Shown piece after piece: positions 11,201 to 21,800 of a stretch of DNA of 64,000 nucleotides. Location: assembly GCA_013396655.1 (NCBI GenBank), contig WBMV01000447.1, forward strand, positions 260,013-324,012, given 5' to 3'. Under the pieces are notes generated by a model. The model did not search any database and was not told where the DNA came from. It saw only the letters and a program-made list of their open reading frames with translations. Source of the stretch: Campylorhamphus procurvoides (lineage: Eukaryota > Chordata > Aves > Passeriformes > Dendrocolaptidae). Position 1 is the stretch's first letter, and every line of letters begins with the position of its first letter. Both the position numbers and the translations under genes were made by a program.

Positions 11201-11619
11201 TGTCGATCAGGCGAGAACGGCAAGCGGGAGAATAAGGGCCGTCCCCTTCCTCCGCGCACACGGGAAGAAGCATCACCGAGGCTGTCCGGCCGGGGAGCAG
11301 CGCCGGAGAGCCGGGACGAGCCCCCCGCACCGGAGCCGGCCTGGTGACGGCGGGAGAGCAGGGAAACCTGTGCCTGAGCTGAGCTGAGCCGGGCCGGGCC
11401 GGGCCGGTCCCAACGGCCCCTCAGGCGGCTCCGCGCCGGACGCCCCATCCCACCCCACTCCCGGTGTCCCTGCGCGGGGGGCCGGGCGCCGTACCTGGCC
11501 AAGCGCTGGAGGCCCTCCAGCGCGGCCAGGAGCCGGTCGCGGGTGCTGCTCCGCTCCCCGCCACCACCGCCACCGCCTCCCCCTCCGCCCGCAGCCGCAG
11601 CCGCAGCCGCCGCCGCCAT
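5112..11619 (-). CDS. MED4: MED4, Mediator complex subunit 4 (complete, 7 exons)
   Basis: Seven minus-strand exons join to 813 nt, encoding 270 aa, the length I recall for the human protein. MED4 is a subunit of the nuclear Mediator complex (middle module), which links activators to RNA polymerase II. Residues 1-21 are Met, nine Ala and eleven Gly, a low-complexity tail that replaces the human Ser/Lys/Gly-rich start. Residues 30-140 are helical and coiled-coil-like ([40 protein letters not shown]). Residues 142-213 include [40 protein letters not shown] and the [14 protein letters not shown] linker. The C-terminus is acidic and Ser-rich ([10 protein letters not shown]), as in human. All introns are GT-AG. 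The exon 5 and exon 6 boundaries are phase 1 on both sides, so each could be skipped in frame. The gene is convergent with NUDT15 and its promoter is a CpG island. Confidence 0.97.
6406..6537 (-). CDS. MED4: MED4 exon 6
   Basis: This 132-nt exon encodes [20 protein letters not shown] to [10 protein letters not shown] (residues 171-213). The acceptor is TCAAAG and the donor GTAAGA. It is nearly identical in protein to the human sequence I recall. Confidence 0.97.
7285..7371 (-). CDS. MED4: MED4 exon 5
   Basis: This 87-nt exon encodes [20 protein letters not shown] and CAPLTWVP (residues 142-169), with split Gly at both ends. The acceptor is TTCCAG and the donor GTAACT. Confidence 0.96.
8318..8375 (-). 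CDS. MED4: MED4 exon 4
   Basis: This 58-nt exon encodes [19 protein letters not shown] (residues 122-140) and the first base of Gly141. The acceptor CACTAG follows a run of 15 T. The donor is GTACCT. Confidence 0.95.
8384..8420 (-). repeat. Poly-T and TTTTG repeat at MED4 exon 4 acceptor
   Basis: The plus strand shows 15 A followed by CCAAAACAAAACAAAACAAC. On the minus strand this is a TTTTG repeat and a T15 run. Together they form the polypyrimidine tract that ends 6 bases before the CTAG acceptor. Confidence 0.85.
8768..8938 (-). CDS. MED4: MED4 exon 3
   Basis: The acceptor is TTCAATAG. This in-frame 171-nt exon encodes residues 65-121, from [19 protein letters not shown] to [11 protein letters not shown], the long charged helix. 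The donor is GTAAGT. Confidence 0.96.
9292..9358 (-). CDS. MED4: MED4 exon 2
   Basis: The acceptor is CCTTTCAG. The exon completes Arg42 and encodes residues 43-64 ([14 protein letters not shown], then PQPGEESQ). The donor is GTAAAC. The 67-nt exon is too short to stand out as an open frame. Confidence 0.95.
9359..11494 (-). other. MED4: MED4 intron 1
   Basis: A 2.1-kb GT-AG intron that leaves the CpG island and becomes AT-rich. Apart from the overlapping hairpins I see nothing gene-like in it. The other MED4 introns are 353, 392, 946, 747 and 1121 bp and are also unremarkable. Confidence 0.8.
10078..10112. repeat. Two overlapping inverted repeats in MED4 intron 1
   Basis: CTTAAGATAGACA (10078-10090) pairs perfectly with TGTCTATCTTAAG (10092-10104) around a single G. 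In addition GACAGTGTC (10087-10095) pairs perfectly with GACACTGTC (10104-10112) around an 8-base loop. The two hairpins share bases, so they exclude each other. Confidence 0.9.
11495..11619 (-). CDS. MED4: MED4 exon 1 (start)
   Basis: ATG at 11619-11617 with G at -3 and +4. The exon encodes residues 1-41 and two bases of Arg42: poly-Ala, poly-Gly, then [20 protein letters not shown]. The donor is GTACGG at 11494. The start fits the human N-terminus, and the next in-frame Met lies far downstream. Confidence 0.92.
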
Positions 11620-11726
11620 AGCGCTCCGGGCACGCTCGGGAATGGGAACCGCCCCGTGCGCGCGCGAGAGAGAGAGCGGCAGCGCCCCCGGCGGACCGGC
11701 GGAGAACCGCGGCGAGGGCTGCCATG

Positions 11727-11736
11727 GCGCATGCGC
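11727..11736. promoter_or_regulatory. NRF1-like site GCGCATGCGC
   Basis: A perfect palindromic NRF1 core about 108 bases upstream of the MED4 ATG, inside the CpG island. From established knowledge NRF1 binds TGCGCATGCGC-type sites in housekeeping promoters. Binding here is inferred. Confidence 0.55.
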
Positions 11737-11799
11737 GGGGCGGCCTGGGCCGGGGAGGGCGGGCCTGACCTCCCCTCACCTCCCGTCCCGTCTCATCCT

Positions 11800-11824
11800 G
11801 TCTCATCCCATCCCATCCCATCCC
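11800..11824. repeat. CATCC/TCCCA pentamer repeat at the gap edge
   Basis: Repeated ATCCC units run directly into the assembly gap, so the array is probably longer than shown. Confidence 0.8.
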
Positions 11825-11924
11825 NNNNNNNNNNNNNNNNNNNNNNNNNNNNNNNNNNNNNNNNNNNNNNNNNNNNNNNNNNNNNNNNNNNNNNNNNNNN
11901 NNNNNNNNNNNNNNNNNNNNNNNN
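11825..11924. other. Assembly gap, exactly 100 N
   Basis: One hundred Ns, a common placeholder for a gap of unknown size. It lies upstream of the MED4 ATG, so part of the promoter is missing. Confidence 0.99.
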
Positions 11925-12033
11925 CGAGGGAAGCGGCGGGTGTAAGGGCCGATGCGCGCTCCCGCCAGCTCCCCCTGGTGCGGCCGCGCCGCCCAACGAG
12001 GGCCCGCCCTGTCCGCTCCGGGAATAACAGGAG

Positions 12034-12265
12034 CTGCTAGGCTGGAAAACACCTCCGAACAACGCCCTGTCAACAGTGAGTGCCACGTCCAGTCTTTCCT
12101 TAAACACCTCCAGGGACAGTGACTCCACCACCTCCCTAGGCAGCCCATCCCAGTGTTTGATCAACCTTTCTGTGAAGGAATTCTTCCCGGTGTCCAAAGT
12201 AAATCTCTCCTGTTGCGGATTAAGACTATGCCCCCTCACTCTTGCTGGTGACCTGGGAGAAGAGG
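12034..12265 (-). mobile_element. CR1-type LINE fragment
   Basis: On the plus strand it carries GCTGGAAAACACCTCCGAA, CTTAAACACCTCCAGGGAC, CAGTGACTCCACCACCTCCC and a GTGACCTGGGAGAAGAGGCT end. These are CR1 blocks in reverse orientation. It abuts the MED4 CpG island. Confidence 0.85.
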
Positions 12266-12284
12266 CTGACCTCTATGAGAAATA

Positions 12285-12765
12285 AAAAACATGGGTTTAT
12301 TACAAGCAAATGGTTCATTAACTTAGGAATTACTATTTTAGGCATGCCACAAAAGCTGTAAGGTACCGGATCCCGTCTGGAGCTGGTGCCGGGGACAATT
12401 TGCATTCGGGAATAGGGAATTATGAAAATAGATAAAAATATGGCCAAAACAAGCCTTTACCATGTGACAGGCCCTTTGTGTGCAGAGGAAAGTGGTCATT
12501 CTGACCAGAAGCCCCCATCTCCCTGCACAGGGGGGCACACCAAACCCAATCAGGAGAAGAGGCCCACTCCTCTCATGCTAACAAGGTGGGACTCCTGGGA
12601 CACATAAAAAGCATGAGTTTTGGGGTGAGGGCGTGCTTTTTGGACCTTTGTGGCCTGAGCACCCAGCACGTGCTGAAATAGAAACTCCTTTTCTGCTACA
12701 CTTCTTGGTCTCACAGATATTTGTATTTTCTCTAAATTGAATAAAAGAGATTTTTCTCACACTCC
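12285..12765 (+). mobile_element. Possible solo LTR of an endogenous retrovirus (tentative)
   Basis: The segment has mixed composition unlike its flanks. It contains a TATA-like CACATAAAAAGC near 12602, then an AATAAA in TTGAATAAAAGAGA about 130 bases later, close to a TTCTCACA end near 12762. This U3-R-U5-like order suggests an LTR. I could not fix target-site duplications, and no internal viral genes are present. It may instead be unrelated unique sequence. Confidence 0.3.
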
Positions 12766-12977
12766 CACCTGGCCACAGCCATTCCAACCATTTCCAGTCC
12801 CCGGGTGTCCAATAAGAGCCTCCAAAGGAGACTCAGTTGTACTCTAAAGAAACAGAAAACAGGATGCGAGGAAAGAGCGAGTGGCTGAATTGCATCTTGG
12901 ATTTTTTAAACTCAATCTTTTAGTGTCTTGGTGTCAAAAGATCCTTTAAGAGCCTTTGATCAGATGAAGGATCAATT

Positions 12978-13260
12978 CACAGAATCACAGAATGGGTTAG
13001 GTTGGAAGGGACCATAGGTTGTCTGGTCCAACCTCCCTGCTCAAGCAAGGTCATCCTAGAGCTCACAGGTTCTTGAACATCTGCAGAGAGGGAGACCCCA
13101 CAACCTCTGTGGGCAATCTGTTCTTCCTCATGTTCAGGTGGAATTTCCTCTGCACCAGTTTCTGCCCATTGCCTCTTGTCTTATTACTTGGCACCACTGA
13201 GCAGAGCTTGGTTCTGTCCTCTTGGCACCCCTCCTTTAGGTATTTATTTATTCGTGGCCA
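12978..13260 (-). mobile_element. CR1-type LINE fragment, inverted 3' end
   Basis: It begins with CACAGAATCACAGAATGGGT and TTGGAAGGGACC, the reverse of the CR1 3' tail. It continues through CTCATGTTCAGGTGGAATTT, TTGCCTCTTGTCTTATTACT and TGGCACCACTGAGCAGAGCT. It is among the better preserved copies in the window. Confidence 0.92.
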
Positions 13261-16200
13261 AGGAAGGTTCAGTGCCCGATACTGAAAACATAACAAAAAC
13301 ATGAGCTTTAAATCAGACTGAGCCAAGGGCTTTATCTGGGCTGGCTGTCCCACAGGTGACCAAAGCCAGCAGTGACCCACCTGGCACTGCCTGTGCAGAC
13401 CTGTGTGTTCAAGGAGGCTAAAGGCAGCTTGGCATCTGTCACAGACCTCCACACATAATGGTCAGGGCAGGTAAGAGATGCAAATCCTGCTCCCAGCCCT
13501 GCAAGCACTTGAGCTATAATTAAAAACTATTGTTTTATGGTGGGGGGTTTTAATGGTGCAGCATACGGGCTGACGCTGTAAACAGGCCTCTTGTTCTGAG
13601 TGGGGTCACAGTGAAACCACTGGAATTTTATATAGTCATGAACGTTTCAGTAATGTGAAAAGACAGTGAGAGGCCAGGGTAGAGGGCAGATAAGGGAGTA
13701 TGGAGTGGAAGCTAATCTGGGGCTTATTAACTGGGGCAAGCAATGCCACAGAAGAGCAGGCAGCCCCAGACCTCGTGTCCTTCTCTGTCAGCAGGCAGCT
13801 GCAGAGCCTGCCAGTAAACAGCGATACTCTTTTCCCCTGATTAGAGAAAGCACTAGAAGAACAATAATATCCCTGACTGTTCTGGTATTTACTCTGATTA
13901 CCTTTTATGTTCTGCAATAAGTATGTCCCTAAATAAAAAAAAAATAAAAAAAAGGCAAGAAACCTATTAGTCGGTGTTTCTTTGCATTCTGGTTTAAATA
14001 AACAACTCAACGTTATGAGATTTGTGATATAGCAATAAGATTTGGCAACTCTGACAAGAAGAAGATTTTGCCAACAGGAGTTATTTAAAATTCATTTACA
14101 ATATGCAACAACCCTCAGCATTCCAATTTTAAATAGTTTGGGAATTCTCTTTAAACTGCACAGCAGATAAAATCTCACAAAATAGCTCTGCCTTTTAAAT
14201 AAGTTTTGCTTCATTTTTTTTTTTCTTTCCCTCTTCTGTATTTCCTTGGTTTTGTTCAGAGAAAGATGTAATCAGTGATGCTGTCTGGTTGTGCATCCAG
14301 TTCAGTGATTTCTTAGTGTCTGTATGAGTGCATAAACAGAAAGAAATAGCAACTTTGAAAACAAAGCAATCCTTCCGCTAAATCATTTTCTTCCTCATAC
14401 TCATTTTGACATCTGAATTATTTAGACCTGAAGTACTTCTGATATATTTCAGAGCAATAATGTTAGTTTCACTAGAGCTAAAAGCTTGCAGTCTTCATAG
14501 GATACCCAAAGCTGACAGGTGTGAATAGTGAGTATAGAAGGTTCCTGAAGGCTTATCTTTCCTTCTCCTTGTGCCTGGGAGCTTGTTCCCTTCCTTCCTC
14601 TTGACAGCATGACATGACTGCTCCCACACACCCAGGCTAATACCACCAGTCTTTCACTGGAGCAGCCACCCTTCTCTCCCCACTTCTCAAATTTCTGTCC
14701 CTCTTCCAGACAACATGTACATCTATCTGTTTTCTACTGCCCAATCCTTCCCTTCTTGTCCCAGGGATACAGGCATGGCTGAGAAGTGCAGGGTCATAGG
14801 CAGAGACTTAATTGTGCCTCTCTGTGGGAGGACAGGGTGAGTGAGACCAGAGGCACCAGGAATGCCTGCCTATGCCAAAACATAGAAAGTCATTCAGATT
14901 ATGTCAGAGGGGTCATCTCCTTCAGGAGAAAGGGAAAGGCTGGACGAAATGGGCTCACCCCCCAAACTTGCCCGATGGGCTGATTGCTTTCAGACTGAGT
15001 GGATAATTTGCTGAATAGACTTATGAAACACCCATACAAAACAACAGAGCCTCTGTTTCTCCAGTATTGGTTCCTCTGTTTCCTCAGTTCTTCAATGCTT
15101 TTGGCCTTCTTTCCCCTGAGTAAACTTTTTTCATAATTCGGTTGGTTTTGAGCCAGATCTGCTTCTTTAAAGATCACGCCCCTCCTAAATAACTAAGCAT
15201 TGTTCCTAGGTTTTTTTTCAGTAATCTGAGAACATTTTAGGTTGTGTGGCCATAATGTATCTTTCCATCCACAGTGAGATTATTAGACATTTCAGAGCTC
15301 TTTCATTTCATATTCTTTTCAATGGCATACTGAATGTATTGTTAAGAACCTGCTAGCACAAGCAAAAATAGTTTACTTTATCCTGTTCAGTTGTCCTGTC
15401 TCATCCAGAATGGACCTTGAAGTGATGATCTGCAGAGCAAATTGATTCCTCTAGACAGATCCATGAACAGTTGAGCTAATCTAATAGTTCACCAATGCCG
15501 AGAAGCTGAGATGTTGCTGACTCCTTATCTCCCAAACACAGATTTTCGCCTTCCCTTATCCCCTTGGTGTTTGCCATATGCTTCCATGAGCCGCTTCAAC
15601 TCAATAACAAGACTGAGGAATATTTAATTTGGGAGAGGGTGTTAATTTCCTTCTGAGTTAGTAAGTGAACTCTAACCTCATCATATGGAACCATGCCTTC
15701 AGGGTGCAGTTTTAGATACAACTGATACAGTATGACTGTGGGCTACTGCTGAAAAGTGCCATCTTTCCCATCTCTTTTCAGCTATGTATTCTGCATTGCT
15801 CCCCCATACATGAGGTCCAACGACTGAGACTGCAGAACGAATCAAGTGAGCAAATGAGTTAAATGGAAAACCATCATTTTTCTGGTGGATTCGTTTTCTG
15901 TCAGATGAGCATGTTGAAATCGTTGACTTCAGGGCTGGCCATTGCTAGGTCAGTAGACACAAGGGAGTATGTGGCTGGGGGAGGAACGAGTGATGCTCCT
16001 CTTACGGATAATGAAGTACAATTCAGACCTAGGATTCCTCTCGCGCAGTCTTTTCTTCCAATGTACTATTGAGCTTTCTTAATTCTTGGTGTTCCTACTT
16101 TACTTTTCATGAACTAGAGGATCACTTTAAAACTTGGAAGTTGAGCTGTAAAGAAACTTGTCTAAGAAGCCCAAAGCAGATACGTGTTTCAGTTACAGTC

Positions 16201-18640
16201 TGTTTCTTTACCAGGCTATGTGGCTTTTCAGCTGTCTCCTTATTTCTACATTCCAGAAACTAGACATCAAGTGTTCAGTTGGCAAGTATTGGTTATAACA
16301 TGCCTTGAAGTAACAAGAAAAAATACTGACTGCAGAAGATAACGTAGCTCCTGAAGGATCTCAGGACCATGTATAATAAAATATTGCAATCCCTACAAAT
16401 AAAAAGACAGGAGAATAAGCAAGGAGAGCAAGAAGGAAAGGGACAGAACAAATTCTCATTTCCATTTCCTCTAGAAAATGTAAAAATATAATCCTTTCTG
16501 TCAAATATCAACTAAAATAGAAATCAAACATCTTGAGCACTGCTTGGAAGGATTCAGCAGCTGTACTTTAGTCTGTGGAGATGAGAATAATCATCTCTTA
16601 TTTGTCAAGCTGTCTTTACACCATTAATATTTTGAAATGCCTCTGATAAATCATGCCTTTCTTATTGACATTTTAAAAGAAAATTTTATTTCCCTGCTCA
16701 CTTATGTTGGCTAGTGATTTTAGAAGGAGATGAGAAAGGAAAATAATAAAAAAGGTGGCTTTTGCTTAGCCAGTGTAATTCTAGAATAGGTTAAAGGTGA
16801 AGTAAAAATAGACAATACTGTGAGCAAAAGCTTATTTTTGGGGGGGAAGGAGTGTGAAACACTAGTACATGTGGCCAAAACTAGCATGTGGTATGCCATT
16901 CCAGACTGTTCCAGAACAGAATTAGCTCTGCTTTGAGCTATATTAAACCTGAGTTGCACTGATTTCTGCTGGTGTAAATTTGGGCACAGAGCCCGCAAGA
17001 CAGGAAGTCACCCAAGCAGAAAGCAGCTTTCAGTCTGCTGGAGGGCTTGTGGGGACCAGTGCTGCCTCTGAAGTAGGAGGTGTTGAGTGGGAAAGCAAAT
17101 CAAAAGTGGCCCTGGATATTGAAGAGAGGGAAAAAAGAAGAAGAAAAAAAAGAAAAAATAATGTCCTTAGAAAAGGGAAAGCTTGTTTGACAGCTTGGCC
17201 ACTAGAGATATTCACAATCCTGCCAAGCGTTCCCAGGAATAAAGGAAAATTTGGGGGCAATTAAATATGAGATCTTTTCCCTCACCAAGCTAAAAGTTAA
17301 CACTGACTACTTCATGAGATAAAACATCCAATTAGGGATAATAACACTCTTGGGGTAACCCCCCAACACATATTAATTTTGAGTCTTCATTAAGTTAAAC
17401 TTGTTTATTTGGGGGAAAAAAAATCTCATTTTCCTTGCGGCTCCTGCTGCAACCTGTTTACCAAAAACTACTGGGACACCCACACAAGCTTCTGTAGAAG
17501 CCAGGCTGAAATTTAGAGTTGTTTACTTCCCCTCACAAAAAAAAATCCAAGGGCAATGATGACAGCAGCAGTCCCTGCTCTCCCACATGCTGAATTCCAG
17601 CTAGGCTGATAGGAGTGGTAATTTACTTAGAATGAATCTCTTCCCACATCTCCCTCACCCTTTTATTGTGCCCCATTGCCTGCTAAAGATAAAGCTGTCA
17701 TCTCTTTCCATTTAGACTAGGTCACTTGGCTTTTAACTACCTGAGATCATCTTCTGATCTCCAAGATGCTGCTCAAATTTTCACCTGCTTCACAGTAATG
17801 CAACTTCCAGACAGGTTTTCAAATACCTGCAACTGACATCAGCTTCTGCCCTGAGATTGAAAAAGAGCAGAACAGCAGCCAGAAATAGAGGTAGCTGGTT
17901 TAAATTACTTGTGAGGACTGAGTTCTAGGGTGAAGATAAAACACATGATTTATTTAGAAACGTGCAGGAGCAAAAATGAAAAAAAAAAAAAAGAAAAAGA
18001 AAAAAAAAAGTGGCATGTCCTAGCAGTTGGAGATGGGCAGAGGTAAAATTCCTTATGAAAGATGAGTCTTGGGAGAACTGAGGCAAGTTTTTATTGGCAG
18101 ATGAGAAAACAGTATGTTACACGATTCCAAAAGCAATTACAGAATGACTTGTACTCAGCAGCCAAGTTGGATCCCATAGGGAATTCTGAAATCTAACAAA
18201 CTACTAACAGTGTTGGTTCTATGTGAATTGAGGGGAGAGTTCATAGCTATTAAGCCTGGGAAAGACTCTTAGAATCAGTAGTGGTCTGTCCTGTGTGAAG
18301 CAGGCTTTCCAATTACATACATTAATCTCTGCTTCAGGACTGTGCTGTTTATTTGGATACTAACATATCATGTAGAAAGAAATTCCACTCTCATTTAAAT
18401 ACTGGCAGATTTATTATGCCTGTAAATGAGTTGTTCAAGGATTAGTGGCTGGGCCAAGTGAAGAGTTGTTTCCATAGTTTTGATCTTCCACAAGCATAGA
18501 TACTGAAAGCCCACCGAACATACATTCTTCATTACTGACTTCTGTTGATGCTTTCAGGCCAAGAGGGGTCATTAGAGAGTATCCTTATCTACTTCCAAAA
18601 AGGATGAAGCCATTCAGCAGCATTGTTGTTCCAGAATCAG
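13261..18640. other. MED4-ITM2B spacer, left part
   Basis: Mostly unique AT-rich sequence. The longest open frames are near 130 aa with no recognised domain. Simple repeats include the A-rich tracts near 17145 and 17978. I see no RNA gene or promoter that I can support. Confidence 0.6.
17976..18011. repeat. A-rich tract
   Basis: Long A runs interrupted by single Gs. No adjacent processed-gene copy or target-site duplication is evident. Confidence 0.85.
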
Positions 18641-18649
18641 AGACCATAT

Positions 18650-18802
18650 CTCAAAGGCCAGGTTGGGTGGGGCCCTGAGCCACCTGATCTAGTGGAAAGT
18701 GTTGCTGCCCATGGCAGGGACGTTGGAACTAGGTGGTCTTTGAGGTCCCTAACAACCCCAACCATTTCGATTTCTATGATGATTTCTGTGATTTCTATGA
18801 TA
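18650..18802 (+). mobile_element. CR1-type LINE 3' end
   Basis: It reads GGTTGGGTGGGGCCCTGAGC, CACCTGATCTAGTGGAAAGT, CCATGGCAGGGACGTTGGAA, CTAGGTGGTCTTTGAGGTCC and then ATTTCTATGAT repeats. The terminal short repeat marks the 3' end of a forward-oriented CR1. Confidence 0.92.
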
Positions 18803-21800
18803 AATTCACATCAAACCTCCCTCCAGGAGACAAATCCTGACTGCAGTTCGTGTTTACTCATGTCACGTCTCCTTTTTAGTTCAAAGGGCAACATGGTACT
18901 AACATGAGATCACTAAAAACCAGGCAGTCAGTCTTACCATGCCACCTTGTGCTAGATAGGTGGCAGTCAATGAAAGTAATCTGCCAGGAGTTCATACATG
19001 ATTAAAATAAATATATCAATGATATCCAATGTATTTTGAAATCATCCTGGAATTTTCATCTGTTTAATATAAACTTCTTTTGCCCGGACTTGTCTCTTGT
19101 GCATTGTAAGGACATAGAACCTTGCTCAGCTCCAAGCTGCTTGTCAAAATTTCATATGTTATACATATGGCAACATTAGCATTGGAAAACGCTTAGTTAA
19201 GAGCCACTTTGTAAGCATGAACTTGGGCACATAAGGCATATATGCAAAATGCACTCTGGAATACAGAATATGAAAAGCAACCAGCACAATCTGTCACATC
19301 CTTACAGACCTTGAAAAATATCATGACAGGAGAATAATTTGCATGTTGTCATTTCTCTTAACCTCACTGAATTCCTTTCATATTTCCTGCCCTGCCCCCA
19401 TCCCAGTAAGAGGTATGTAGTCACTACAGTAGAAGGGAAGGTGACCAGGCTGGGGTTGCACGTATTTCTTGTCCCCAGGTGCTTCATAAATCACACTTAG
19501 ATTATCTAGTAATAAAGTTGGCAATGAAAAGAATGACATAGCAGTGAATTACAGGCATTTGCAGGTAGTGTGGCGAGGAGTTCATCCCAGGGAACCCTCT
19601 TACTCAGTCGTCTGCTTCTTCCCCCACAGTATCCCCTGTGCTTCTAATTCTCACTTGTCTCTGATTTTGTTCTGATTACTCAGGGCCTGAGTCATACACC
19701 ATGAAATAACAGTCACCCTCATTTCCAAATTCAAGCCTCAAAACACATGAACAATTATGGTACTTCAAGAAATGAAGGTTCACTTTTGCTAAAGGCTGAC
19801 CTTGTGAAGTGCTGAGGGTTTTCTCCCTCAGTTCAATAGCATGCCTCTCCCTGTGTTAAACTTTGGGCTTTGGACTCATTGCCTGCAAATAAGAACATAT
19901 CTAAGCTGTTTGGTAGATTGTGGCCTGAGTATACAGTACCTGGAAGATTCCAGTGTTGCAGGGCAGAGTATTCAGAGACACATTTGTGCTAGGACTGCAC
20001 AAGTACGTTTATTCTTGATGCTGATAACTGCCAAGTGCTTCTATGTACCCTGCCTTCCCAGCTGTGACATTTTGTCCTTTAAAATACAATACAGTTCTAT
20101 TGCTCCTTGAGCATTTCCACAGGGATGGAGTTGCATCCAGCGTGGATGTAGGCAGGATGCTTGTAGAATTGTAGGCAGTTGTATGAACTAGTTGGGTTGC
20201 TTCTGATCTTCCACATTCACCCAGGAGCTCAAGCTCCCTACATGACCAGTATAGATTAGAAGTCAGTGCTGGAGATGTCACTGTGCCGTGCTCTTCCTGC
20301 CAACACTGACTGTACCTTTCTCTTACATGTGGCTGCAATTGAAATCAAAGAATCTCATGGGGTAAACTCCAGAACCCAGCAGTGCCTCCATGGTAGTCCC
20401 AAGTCCAAACACATGTCTCTGGTATGTCAGGGTGAGCCTTGGGTGTGCACCAATCTTTTTGCCTCACCCACTTCTTTTCACCTTTGATTCATGGGAAACA
20501 AACTCAGGCCAAAAGACAACCATGACACATTCTTCCAGATCCCCAAGCAAGGAACATAAAGTTGAGTATTCCAAACCTGCGTTCTGCATGTAGCCATGTC
20601 TTGTGTTGTTTTAGGCCTTCTTTCTCTGTTAACTCACATCACCTTTCTGGGAATATAAGTTTTAAAATTTATTTTTGGGAAACGGGTATTTCATAAACAA
20701 GCTCTGTGAAAAGGCTATCCTATCCCTGTGTGATTGCTACTTCTCTCAGGCTATCAGTTGCCTTGAAAAATTGTCCCCTAGTTGTTGGGAACCCACATAA
20801 ATCCCCTGACTTGTGAATTCACATGTGCCATTGGTTTTGTCATCTTACTAGACAAACAGTTGCCTCTCTCTCACCAATACAGACAATCCAGGTACTGAGG
20901 TGCAGTCTTAAAAAACAGGACCATGCCAGGCTCTGCAGAGATAAAATCTGAAATCCATAATCCTCTTTCTCACCCAGCTCCTCTTCTTGGCCTGAACACA
21001 GGTGACAAGAAAGAAAATAAAGAAATAAATAGTAGCCTTATGCGACAGAGTTTTGTGAACAAGAGGAGAACTCAATGCAGGTTTTTAAGATTATTTACGC
21101 AAGGAAATAATATAGACATTTTGTTCAGACATAAGCAGTTAGAAAAGGTTTCAGGCTTTGATAAATTCTGCTCCTAAAACTTAAAAATCTTTAAAGAATA
21201 AAATTTTGCAGAGAGACTTTAGTTTTGCTTCTCTTACATTATTTTGGTGGCTTTTGTTGCAGTCCTTATACAAGTATTTGCTATTAATCTCATGTGCCTG
21301 ATTACCTCAAGGTTTGTTTTTATCAAAACAAAATGCTATGGTTTGTTTCAACATCTGAACATCAGGGATAGGTTAGCTGGAGAAGCCAAGCAATGTCCCT
21401 AGTTTCAGACTGACCTCTGGCCATCCTAGCTCCTGGTGTAACAACAACATCATGTGTTCACTTCCAAACACCTGACATGCACTAATTTTCTAGAATGTAG
21501 GAAGAGAATCTAACCCTCAGTCAAACCCCATTTCCTCTATCTCTCTTTTGGAGAGATGACAAACTTCTATTAAGAGAAGGAGAATTGAAACAAGTCCTTT
21601 CCAATTTGAAGTTTCACACATTTAGAGGAATATGCTAACCAAAGTTTGCTGAAATTAAAATGGAAAGTGATGCGGAAGCTGAAGTAACTGCACGTGCTAT
21701 ATTCAAAGCCCAGACTGTGAATGGATTTCTTGAAATATCAAATTTTAACTGTAGAAAAGCTGTCAGAATGCATCACATATGAACACAGAAAGACATTACA

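Larger units (their letters stand above)
11165..12020. promoter_or_regulatory. MED4: CpG-island promoter of MED4
   Basis: High G+C and many CpGs extend from intron 1 through exon 1 and upstream of the ATG, on both sides of a 100-N gap. There is no TATA box close to the start, which is typical of a housekeeping promoter. Confidence 0.8.

Noticed and set aside
11273..12148. Long minus-strand open frame of about 290 aa across the MED4 promoter
   Set aside because: It runs through the 100-N gap and a CR1 fragment and exists only because GC-rich DNA has few stops. The real MED4 exon 1 is read in another frame.
17976..18011. A-rich tract considered as the tail of a processed pseudogene
   Set aside because: No gene-like sequence precedes it on either strand and there are no flanking direct repeats.
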